Program-made: the position numbers and the translations under genes | Assembly: GCF_029210365.1 (NCBI RefSeq) | Contig: NZ_JARGES010000015.1 | Span: 248,001-312,000 of the forward strand | DNA length: 64,000 bases | Source: Mesorhizobium sp. YIM 152430 | GTDB taxonomy: Bacteria; Pseudomonadota; Alphaproteobacteria; Rhizobiales; Rhizobiaceae | Direction: 5' to 3' | Part shown: piece by piece, positions 57,070 through 64,000 of the stretch | Numbering within the stretch: position 1 is the stretch's first letter | Layout of the letters: every line of letters begins with the position of its first letter | The notes under the pieces: generated by a model | Told to the model about the DNA's origin: nothing | Databases searched by the model: none | What the model saw: the letters and a program-made list of their open reading frames with translations, nothing else

Positions 57070-59879
57070 TGGGTTTCCTGCCGCTCTCCTTCGGACTGCC
57101 GGCGGTGCTGGCCGGGCTTCTGGCCCTGCCGGTGATCTGGTGGCTCCTGCGCCTGACGCCGCCGAAGCCGCAGGCGGAAGCCTTTCCGCCGCTGAAGATC
57201 CTCGCCCGCGTGCTGCGCAAGGAGGAAACGCCGCATCAGAGCCCCTGGTGGCTGACGCTGCTGCGCCTGGCAATGGCGGCGCTGATCATCCTTGCGCTGG
57301 CCGAGCCGGTGTTCAATCCGCGCGAACGGGTCTCGACCGGCGGCAATGCGGTCGCGATCGTCATCGACAATGGTTGGGCCGCCGCGCCCGACTGGGCGAT
57401 GCGCGTGGCGACCGCCGAAAGGCTGATCGCCGATGCGGAAGCCGAAAATGCGCCAGTCCTGCTCGCCTTCACCGTCGATGCGCCCAATGCCGAGATCGGC
57501 CCGTTCGATGCGCAGGCCGCCCGTGAACGGCTCAACGCGGCCGAGGCGCAGCCGGTGCCGGTCGACCGCGCGGCGGCCTTCGCGCGCGTCGCGCAGGCGA
57601 TGACCGACATGCCGAACGCCTCCGTCGCCGTGCTGTCGGACGGGCTGGCGAGCGAGGCCGACGAGGCGGCGTTCGACGCGCTTCTCGCCGATGCCGGCGA
57701 ACTGATCTGGGCGAGCCCGCAGGGCGTGACCGAGATCGGCCTGACGGCGACCGCCAACGAACCCGACGCCTTCGTGGTCGAGGCCGTGCGGCCGACGAGC
57801 GAGGTGGGCCCGCGCCAGGCGATGGTGGCGGCGCTGGACGATCGCGGCCGGCGGATCGCGGAGGCGCAGCTTTCCTTCGGCGCCGGCGAAGCGGCGGCGA
57901 CGGCGGCCTTCACCGTGCCGTTCGAACTGCGCAACGATTTCAATTCCCTCGCGGTGGACGGCGAGGCGCAGGCGGGCGCCGTGCGTGTTCTGGACGAAAA
58001 CGCGCGCCGACGCCGCGTCGGGCTGATCGCGCAGGGCGACGGCGACGTGGCGCAGCCGCTCTTGTCGCCGCTCCACTATATCAGCCGCGCGCTCGTGCCC
58101 TTCGCCGACCTGATCGAGCCGACCAGTGCCGACCTCGGCTCGGCCATTCCCGAACTGCTCGAGCAGCGCCCGGCGATGATCGTGATGGCCGATGTCGGCA
58201 CGCTGCCGGACGAGGCCCATGCGGCGCTCGTCGACTGGGTGGACAATGGCGGGACGCTGGTGCGCTTTGCCGGCCCGCGCCTTGCTGCTGCCGAGCCGGA
58301 CGAGGACTTGCTGCCGGTGCGGCTGCGCGTCGGCGAACGCGCGCTGGGCGGCACGCTCTCCTGGACCGAGCCGCAGGCCATTGCCGAATATCCCGAAGGC
58401 TCGCCCTTCGCCGATCTGACGCCGCCGACCGACGTGACCGTATCGCGGCAGGTGCTGGCCGAGCCGACCGCCGACATCGTCGAGCGGAGCTGGGTGAACC
58501 TTGCCGACGGCACGCCGCTCGTCACCGGCGCGCGGCGCGGCGACGGCACGCTGGCGCTGTTCCACATCACGCCGCAGGCGACATGGTCGAACCTTCCGAT
58601 CTCGGGCTCCTTCGTCGAATTGCTGCGCCGTCTGGTGCAGCTCTCGCGCAACCAGGGGCCGGGAACCGCGCAGGCCGGCAATGGCGAGGCGACGCTGCCG
58701 CCCTATCGCCTGATCGCCGCCGATGGCAGCCTCGTGCCTCCGACGCCCGGCGCGCGGCCGCTGGCGGTTTCCGCCGAGGCGCCAGTGACGATCGAGAACC
58801 CACCCGGCCTCTATGGCAGCGAGGAAGGCGTGGTGGCGCACAATCTCTTGCCGGCGGACGCGGTGCTGGAGCCGATCGCGCGGCCTGAGACCCCGCTGGC
58901 CGTGCGCGACGTCGCCTATGGCTTCGACGAGCAGGTGGATTTGCGCGGGCCGCTCTTTGCGATCGCGCTCGCGCTGATGATCCTCGACACGCTGGCGGTG
59001 CTGTGGCTGGGCGGCAAGCTGCGCCGGCCGCGCGCCGGCCGCGCAGTGCCGGCAGCACTGGCGCTCGCGCTGGTCGGCGCGATCTCGATGCCGGATGCCA
59101 ACGCGCAAGAGGGCGATATTCGCCCCGGAGACGAGGAGGCCATCGCCGCGATCAGCCAGACGCGCATCGCCTATGTGCTGACGGGTGACAGTTCGATCGA
59201 CGCGATCAGCCGCGCCGGGCTCGAAGGGCTCGGCCGGTTCCTGGCCGACAAGACCGCGCTGGAGCCGGGCGAGCCGGTCGGCGTCGACATTGCCGAGGAC
59301 GAGCTTGCCTTCTATCCGCTGGTCTACTGGCCGATCGACGAGGGCGCCGAAATGCCCTCGCAAGCCGCGCTGGCGCGCATCGACGCCTATATGCAGGAGG
59401 GCGGCACGGTGCTGTTCGACACGCGCGACCAGTTCGGCGCCGGGTTCGATGCCGGCTCGGCGAGCGCGTCGACGATGCGCCTGCGCGACATTCTCGCCGA
59501 CATGAACGTGCCGCCGCTGGAGCCGGTGCCGGACGACCACGTCCTGACCAAGGCCTTCTACATCCTTCCCGAATTCCCCGGCCGCTTCAACGGCAGCCCG
59601 CTCTGGGTCGAGGCGTCGCAGACGCTGGAGGAAACGGCCGACCGCCCGGTGCGCGTCGGCGACGGCGTGTCGCCGATCATGATCACCGCCAACGACCTGG
59701 CCGGCGCCTGGGCGATCGGCGGCAATGGCGCGCCGATGCTGCCGACCGTGCCGGCCGACCCGATGCAGCGGGTCCATGCCTATCGGGCGGGGGTGAACAT
59801 CATGATGTACATGCTGACGGGGAATTATAAGTCCGACCAGGTGCATGTGCCGTCGATACTAGAAAGGTTGGGGCAGTGA
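57069..59879 (+). CDS. Large BatA-like/DUF4159 membrane protein
   Basis: 936 aa. N-terminal BatA-type domain with two membrane helices (about 5-24 and 60-80; PVIWWLLRLTPPKP between). A VWA-like region follows (AIVIDNGWAAAP..., about 96-200) in which the usual DxSxS metal motif is replaced by DNGWAA. A central Ig/Rossmann-like extracytoplasmic part contains IVMADVGTLPDEAHAALVDWVDNGGTLVRFAG. A third helix lies at about 630-652, then a DUF4159 domain (about 696-925) with DEGAEMPSQAALARIDAYMQEGGTVLFDTRDQ. Its role is unknown; it should join MoxR and DUF58 at the inner membrane. Confidence 0.85.
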   Translation: MGFLPLSFGLPAVLAGLLALPVIWWLLRLTPPKPQAEAFPPLKILARVLRKEETPHQSPWWLTLLRLAMAALIILALAEPVFNPRERVSTGGNAVAIVIDNGWAAAPDWAMRVATAERLIADAEAENAPVLLAFTVDAPNAEIGPFDAQAARERLNAAEAQPVPVDRAAAFARVAQAMTDMPNASVAVLSDGLASEADEAAFDALLADAGELIWASPQGVTEIGLTATANEPDAFVVEAVRPTSEVGPRQAMVAALDDRGRRIAEAQLSFGAGEAAATAAFTVPFELRNDFNSLAVDGEAQAGAVRVLDENARRRRVGLIAQGDGDVAQPLLSPLHYISRALVPFADLIEPTSADLGSAIPELLEQRPAMIVMADVGTLPDEAHAALVDWVDNGGTLVRFAGPRLAAAEPDEDLLPVRLRVGERALGGTLSWTEPQAIAEYPEGSPFADLTPPTDVTVSRQVLAEPTADIVERSWVNLADGTPLVTGARRGDGTLALFHITPQATWSNLPISGSFVELLRRLVQLSRNQGPGTAQAGNGEATLPPYRLIAADGSLVPPTPGARPLAVSAEAPVTIENPPGLYGSEEGVVAHNLLPADAVLEPIARPETPLAVRDVAYGFDEQVDLRGPLFAIALALMILDTLAVLWLGGKLRRPRAGRAVPAALALALVGAISMPDANAQEGDIRPGDEEAIAAISQTRIAYVLTGDSSIDAISRAGLEGLGRFLADKTALEPGEPVGVDIAEDELAFYPLVYWPIDEGAEMPSQAALARIDAYMQEGGTVLFDTRDQFGAGFDAGSASASTMRLRDILADMNVPPLEPVPDDHVLTKAFYILPEFPGRFNGSPLWVEASQTLEETADRPVRVGDGVSPIMITANDLAGAWAIGGNGAPMLPTVPADPMQRVHAYRAGVNIMMYMLTGNYKSDQVHVPSILERLGQ

Positions 59880-61945
59880 ACTGGTCCCTCGCCTTCGAAC
59901 CCCTTCTCGCCTGGCCGTGGCTGGCCGCGCTGCTGCTGCCCGTCGCGGCGCTCGTCGCCTGGGGCCTCGTCGCTCGCCAGCGCGGCGCCTGGCTGCGGCT
60001 GGCGGCGATGGCGGCGCTGGCCCTGGCGCTGGTCAATCCGGTACTGCTGGACGAGAAGCGCGAGCCGCTGAGGAGCGTCGTCGCGCTGGTGGTCGACCGG
60101 AGCCAGAGCCAGGAGATCGGCGACCGGCGCGCGACGACCGACCGGGCGCTGGAAGAGATGCAGGCGCGGCTGTCGCGCTTCGACCAGTATGAATTGCGCG
60201 TGGTCGAGACCGGACAGGCCGACGGTGCCGACGACCGCACCGAAACACGGCTCTTCGGCGCGCTGGATTCGGCGCTGCGCGACGTCGCGCCCTCGCGCGT
60301 CGGCGGGGCGATCATGATCACCGACGGGCAGGTGCATGACGTGCCGGAGACGCCCGGCTTTTCCGGTCCGCTCCATGCGCTGGTAACCGGCGAGGAGGAC
60401 GAGTTCGACCGGCGCATCCGCTTCGAGCGCGCGCCGCGTTTCGGCATCGTCGACCGGCCGATCGAGATGAGCTACCGGGTGCTGTCGACCGACGGAGCGA
60501 CCGGGCCGGTCGAGGTGACTGTCCGGGTCAATGGCGAGCATGTGGTGCGCCAGACGGCGATCATCGGCCAGGAAACGAGCGTCGACATCGTCATCCCCAA
60601 TGCCGGCCGCAACATCGTCGAGCTGGAATTTCCGGTGGCCGAGGGCGAACTGACGGCGACCAACAACCGCACCATCGCGATGATCGACGGCATCCGCGAG
60701 AATCTGCGCGTGCTTCTGGTCTCGGGCGAACCCCATGCCGGCGAGCGCACCTGGCGCAACCTGTTGAAATCCGACGCGGCGGTGGATCTCGTCCATTTCA
60801 CCATCCTGCGCCCGCCCGAAAAGCAGGACGGCACGCCGATCAACGAACTTTCGCTCATCGCCTTTCCGACGCGCGAGCTCTTCGTCGACCGGATCAACGA
60901 TTTCGACCTCATCATCTTCGACCGCTACCAGCACCGCGACGTGCTGCCGATCCTCTATTACGACTACATCGCCGAATATGTGGAAAATGGCGGCGCGCTC
61001 CTGATCGCGGCGGGGCCGGAATATGCCGGCAACCAGTCGATCTCGCGCACACCCTTGATGGCGGCGCTGCCGGCGATGCCGACCGGCGAAGTGGTGGAAC
61101 AGGCGTTCTTCCCGCGCCTGACCGATACCGGCGAGCGCCATCCGGTGACGCGCGGGCTGGAGGGTTCGGGACAGGAGCCGCCGCAGTGGAGCCGATGGTT
61201 CCGCCAGATCGGCATCGAGCGGCCGCAGGGCGAGGTGGTGATGCAGGGCGCGGACGACATGCCGCTGCTGCTGCTCGACCGGCAGGGCGAAGGTCGCGTC
61301 GGGATGCTGCTCTCCGACCATGGCTGGCTGTGGGCGCGCGGCTTCGAGGGCGGCGGCCCGCATGTCTCGCTGTATCGCCGCATGGCGCACTGGCTGATGA
61401 AGGAGCCGGAACTGGAGGAAGAGCGCCTGACGGCGTATGCGCGCGGCATGACGCTCGAGATCGAGCGCCAGACGATGGCGGACGAGGCCGGCGAGGCGAG
61501 CGTGACGACGCCCAACGGCGAGACGCTGGCCGTGCCGCTGGCGGCCGGCACGCCGGGCACGTTCGCCGGATCGGTCGAGACGGACGAGATCGGGCTCTAT
61601 CGCATTAGCAATGGCGACCTCGAGACGCTCGCCCATGTCGGGCCGGTCAATGCGCCCGAATTCACCGACACGGTGTCGACGACGGAAAAGCTGCGCCCCG
61701 TCGCGGAGGCCAGCGGCGGCACGGTTCGGCGCATCGAGGCCGGCCTGACCGGCGCGCTCGACCTGCCGAACATCGTGCCGATCCGCCCCGGCGCGAATGC
61801 GGACGGGCGCGGCTGGATCGGGCTCCAGACGACCAATGACAGCGTGCTGCGATCGGTCAGCCGCGTGCCGCTCTTTGCCGGTTTCTTCGGACTGGCGCTG
61901 CTGCTCTTGGCCTTCGGCGCGACCTGGTATCGCGAGGGCCGCTGA
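59876..61945 (+). CDS. Membrane protein with glutamine-amidotransferase-like extracytoplasmic domain
   Basis: 689 aa, GTG start overlapping the preceding gene by 4 bases. Two N-terminal helices (about 12-31 and 37-56) are followed by a VWA-like domain (SVVALVVDRSQSQEIGDRRATTDRALEEM; MIMITDGQVHD-like AIMITDGQVHD). A Rossmann/GATase-like domain (about 280-450) has FDLIIFDRYQHRDVLPILYYDYIAEYVENGGALLIAAGP, with no catalytic Cys seen. A final helix sits at about 664-682. It completes the four-gene moxR operon; likely an envelope complex partner. Confidence 0.83.
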   Translation: MNWSLAFEPLLAWPWLAALLLPVAALVAWGLVARQRGAWLRLAAMAALALALVNPVLLDEKREPLRSVVALVVDRSQSQEIGDRRATTDRALEEMQARLSRFDQYELRVVETGQADGADDRTETRLFGALDSALRDVAPSRVGGAIMITDGQVHDVPETPGFSGPLHALVTGEEDEFDRRIRFERAPRFGIVDRPIEMSYRVLSTDGATGPVEVTVRVNGEHVVRQTAIIGQETSVDIVIPNAGRNIVELEFPVAEGELTATNNRTIAMIDGIRENLRVLLVSGEPHAGERTWRNLLKSDAAVDLVHFTILRPPEKQDGTPINELSLIAFPTRELFVDRINDFDLIIFDRYQHRDVLPILYYDYIAEYVENGGALLIAAGPEYAGNQSISRTPLMAALPAMPTGEVVEQAFFPRLTDTGERHPVTRGLEGSGQEPPQWSRWFRQIGIERPQGEVVMQGADDMPLLLLDRQGEGRVGMLLSDHGWLWARGFEGGGPHVSLYRRMAHWLMKEPELEEERLTAYARGMTLEIERQTMADEAGEASVTTPNGETLAVPLAAGTPGTFAGSVETDEIGLYRISNGDLETLAHVGPVNAPEFTDTVSTTEKLRPVAEASGGTVRRIEAGLTGALDLPNIVPIRPGANADGRGWIGLQTTNDSVLRSVSRVPLFAGFFGLALLLLAFGATWYREGR

Positions 61946-62019
61946 TTTTTTACGGGCCTGATGTCGGGATGGGGGATGCCTGGCCGTCCTTTGCGCGGAC
62001 ATCAATCAGGGAGTTTTCC

Positions 62020-62412
62020 ATGCGTATGATCTTCGTCAATCTGCCGATCAAGGACCTGGCCGTAAGCCGCGCCTTCTTCTCCGCGCTCGGCTATTCCTTC
62101 AACGAGGACTTCTCCGACGACACGGCCGCCTGCATGGTGATTGCCGACAACATCTTCGCCATGCTGCTGACGCATGAAAAGTTCAAGGGCTTCATCAATG
62201 GCGAGATGGCCGACGCGCACAAGGTGACGGAGGTGCTCACCGCACTCTCCTGCGACAGCCGTCAGGAGGTCGACGACATTCTCGAAAAGGCGCTCGCAGC
62301 CGGCGCCAAGCCGTGGAAGCCGGTGATGGATCTCGGTTTCATGTATTCCTGCTCGTTCCAGGATCTGGACGGGCATGTGTGGGAATATGTGTTCATGGAG
62401 CAGGCGGGTTAG
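62020..62412 (+). CDS. VOC-family (glyoxalase/bleomycin-resistance fold) protein
   Basis: 130 aa. Two beta-alpha-beta-beta-beta units: MRMIFVNLPIKDLAVSRAFFSALGYSFNEDFSD and the second half with LGFMYSCSFQDLDGHVWEYVFM. The C-terminal Glu in WEYVFM is a usual metal ligand; the first His ligand is replaced by Asn (VNLPI). The ATG 62020 follows GGGAG. Substrate unknown. Ends next to repeat copy 5. Confidence 0.88.
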   Translation: MRMIFVNLPIKDLAVSRAFFSALGYSFNEDFSDDTAACMVIADNIFAMLLTHEKFKGFINGEMADAHKVTEVLTALSCDSRQEVDDILEKALAAGAKPWKPVMDLGFMYSCSFQDLDGHVWEYVFMEQAG

Positions 62413-62426
62413 GCGACGCCGAGCAG

Positions 62427-62565
62427 CCCCCCACTCCGGTCCTTCGGACCACCTCTCCCTCTCAAAAGGGGAGAGGAACCCAGGCTGGAAAGGCGTCGTC
62501 ATCGCGGCAGCGACTTCCTCTTCCCTTGGGGAGAGGTGTGTGGTCCGCAGGACCGGAGTGGGGGT
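62427..62565. repeat. Inverted intergenic repeat with outer CCACTCCGGTCC arms, copy 5
   Basis: Outer arms cccccactccggtcc (from 62428) and ggaccggagtggggg (62550-62564) are perfect complements, with inner gagagg/cctctcc palindromes. Same architecture as the CCCCACCC family but a different sequence family. It sits between convergent VOC and GNAT genes and ends in tttt, so it may terminate both. Confidence 0.8.
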
Positions 62566-62568
62566 CTT

Positions 62569-63081
62569 TTACGCCCTCGCCGCATCCTCGTGAACGACCA
62601 TGCCATTCAGTGCGGCGGCGGCGCCGGGCACCAGTTCCATCACCAGAAGGCGCGCCGGGTCGACCGGCCAGGGCATGGTCATCGTGCCCGGCCTGACCTG
62701 AACATAGCCGAGCGGGCCGTAATAGGGCGCGTCGCCGACGAGCACGATCGCGCGGACGTCCCTGGCGCGGGCGGCGTCGGCGGCCATACCCATCAGCTTG
62801 CGGCCGATGCCGAGATTCTTCCAAGACGGCCGCACGGCGAGCGGACCGAGAAGCATCGCCTTGCCCTCTCCGACCGCGATGGGCGTCAGGCGCACCGAGG
62901 CGATGACGTGGCCATTTTCGGTGGCGACGAAGGACAGGTCCCGCGCGTGCGGGCCGCCCTCGCGGATCCTGTGCGCCGCGCGGGTGAAGCGGCCGGGACC
63001 GAAAGCCTCGGCGTTGATCTCTTCGATTTCAGCGTCGTGGGAGGTGAGTTCCGGCGCGTAGGCGACGTCGGCAAGGGTCAT
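62569..63081 (-). CDS. GNAT-family N-acetyltransferase (YhbS-like)
   Basis: 170 aa. Acetyl-CoA site motif A reads LGPLAVRPSWKNLGIGRKLM (about 77-96), followed by VLVGDAPYYGPLGY, the typical YhbS-type strand and turn. Upstream is FVATENGHVIASVRLTPIAVG. Cytosolic; acceptor unknown. It converges on the VOC gene across the inverted repeat. Confidence 0.9.
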   Translation of the reverse strand: MTLADVAYAPELTSHDAEIEEINAEAFGPGRFTRAAHRIREGGPHARDLSFVATENGHVIASVRLTPIAVGEGKAMLLGPLAVRPSWKNLGIGRKLMGMAADAARARDVRAIVLVGDAPYYGPLGYVQVRPGTMTMPWPVDPARLLVMELVPGAAAALNGMVVHEDAARA

Positions 63082-63415
63082 GGCGGGAATTCCGGATCGG
63101 CATGGGAAAGGCAGGGCTTAATGGCGGCGGCCATCGTCGGCGCTCAGGCGCGGGTGCTCTTTCGTCGTCGCTCGATGCGGATGGTCGGCATGGATTTCCC
63201 CCGGAGCTTCGCTGCTAGCACGGGAATGGGGGGACGTCTATCGCGTTTCGCGGTGAGCGGGATGGGGAAGCCAAGGCTTTGAGCGCGAATATAGCCTTCA
63301 ATATCCGTTGCGCAGACCGTCCTGCGCACCCATCACTTGACGATCTGTTCAATGCGCAAAGTTTGGTGCTCGACCTACCCTGCCCTAACTCCTAACCCAA
63401 CAAGAGGAGCACGGC
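63082..63415. other. Gene-free stretch before the hydroquinone reductase gene
   Basis: About 330 bp with no convincing ORF. It must hold the promoters of the divergent GNAT and hydroquinone reductase genes. CTTGACG at 63338 resembles a rhizobial -35, but no good -10 lies 17 bp downstream. Confidence 0.4.
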
Positions 63416-64000
63416 ATGGGACTTCTGGTCGACGGGAAATGGCAGGACAAGTGGTACGACACGTCGAAGACGGGTGGGCGGTTCGAGCGCTCGCAGTCGC
63501 AATGGCGCGACTTCGTGACGGCGGACGGTGAGCCGGCCGAAGGGCGCACGCGCGGCTTCAAGGCCGAGCCCGGTCGCTACCATCTCTACGTCTCGCTGGC
63601 CTGCCCGTGGGCGCACCGGACGCTGATCTTCCGCAATCTGAAGAAGCTCGAGGACGTGATATCCGTTTCGGTCGTCCATCATTTCATGGGCGAGAACGGC
63701 TGGACGTTCAAAACGGACGAGGCGGCGACCGGCGACGATCTCTACGGGCTCGACTTCCTGCACCAGATCTACACCAAGGCCGACCCGGCCTATTCGGGCC
63801 GCGTGACGGTGCCGGTGCTGTGGGACAAGCAGGAGAAGACGATCGTCTCCAACGAGAGCGCCGAAATCATCAGGATGCTCAATTCCGCCTTCGACGAATG
63901 GGGCGATGCGCGCCTCGACTTTTATCCGCAGCCCCTGCGCGGCGAGATCGACGCGGTGAACGAGCGCGTCTATGACGCGATCAACAACGGCGTCTACAAG
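63416..64000 (+). CDS. Glutathionyl-hydroquinone reductase (3' end outside window)
   Basis: The first 195 codons of about 325 are present and the frame runs open to the last base. The N terminus MGLLVDGKWQDKWYDTSKTGGRF and RYHLYVSLACPWAHRTLI, with the catalytic Cys at about 63, identify the YqjG/Xi-class GST family. TVPVLWDKQEKTIVSNESAEIIRM is the glutathione-site cis-Pro and Glu-Ser region. It reduces glutathionyl-hydroquinones to hydroquinones in the cytosol. ATG 63416 follows AGAGGAGC. Confidence 0.92.
   Translation, partial: MGLLVDGKWQDKWYDTSKTGGRFERSQSQWRDFVTADGEPAEGRTRGFKAEPGRYHLYVSLACPWAHRTLIFRNLKKLEDVISVSVVHHFMGENGWTFKTDEAATGDDLYGLDFLHQIYTKADPAYSGRVTVPVLWDKQEKTIVSNESAEIIRMLNSAFDEWGDARLDFYPQPLRGEIDAVNERVYDAINNGVYK

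Noticed and set aside
57039-59846. 935-codon open frame on the minus strand, antisense to the BatA-like gene
   Set aside because: Same type of shadow frame: Arg/His/Gly-rich, no motifs, while the plus-strand protein has membrane helices and overlaps its neighbours by 1-4 bases.
63144-63329. 61-codon minus-strand open frame in the gap before the hydroquinone reductase gene
   Set aside because: Arg-rich, no RBS, no similarity that I can see; likely chance.

Overview
The window is a 64 kb stretch of a GC-rich (roughly 65 %) chromosome from an alphaproteobacterium, most likely Hyphomicrobiales close to Phyllobacteriaceae/Rhizobiaceae. The pointers are a BA14K-family protein, ExoD, PetP/PetR-type regulators, a split petABC operon, UgpB behind a Pho box, DUF1285, a MoxR/DUF58/BatA-like operon and dispersed CCCCACCC...GGGTGGGG palindromic repeats. 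The family-level placement is inference. It is ordinary core chromosome: no phage, transposase, rRNA, tRNA or CRISPR array was seen. The only accessory-looking pieces are a vapBC pair and a lone DUF559 gene bracketed by repeats.

Layout. 1-3.3 kb: 5' part of ugpB, a glutathione transferase and two tandem EAL proteins, one degenerate. 3.5-8.1 kb: aspartate aminotransferase, a BCCT osmolyte carrier, two cold-shock genes sharing an upstream element, a BA14K protein. 8.3-13.9 kb: an MBL-fold hydrolase, ilvE, and divergent from it petP-petR-histidine kinase, then DUF983 and CsaA. 14-19.8 kb: YbjN, UbiK-like protein, lgt, MidA-like methyltransferase, pgeF, an M24-like protein, a lipoprotein. 19.9-22.9 kb: prs, vapBC, chrA. 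23-28.2 kb: secreted alpha/beta hydrolase, LuxR regulator, Fsr-type MFS carrier, an orphan membrane protein. 28.3-33.9 kb: rplY-pth, exoD, ychF, two MaoC-like genes, paiB, apt. 34-41.4 kb: petABC on the minus strand and a two-gene ABC exporter operon that starts with an unusual short ORF. 41.5-49 kb: trmL, DUF559, a MoaD-like/beta-propeller pair, and leuA behind a leucine-rich leader peptide. 49-55 kb: hemF, hydrolase, L,D-transpeptidase, DUF1059, tRNA nucleotidyltransferase, CoA Nudix hydrolase, DUF1285. 55.2-62 kb: a four-gene MoxR operon. The window ends in a glutathionyl-hydroquinone reductase.

How genes work together. petABC encodes the cytochrome bc1 complex; petP and petR homologues of its Rhodobacter regulators lie 23 kb away. 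rplY and pth serve translation, as do cca, csaA and trmL. leuA and ilvE belong to branched-chain amino acid synthesis. lgt, the L,D-transpeptidase and pgeF serve the envelope and peptidoglycan.

The signals most worth following are: a putatively leaderless leucine leader peptide with five consecutive Leu codons and a switchable stem before leuA; a 32-nt element (29/32 identical) before both cold-shock genes; a perfect 11-bp inverted repeat before petP; and the translationally linked MoaD-like/six-Asp-box propeller pair.
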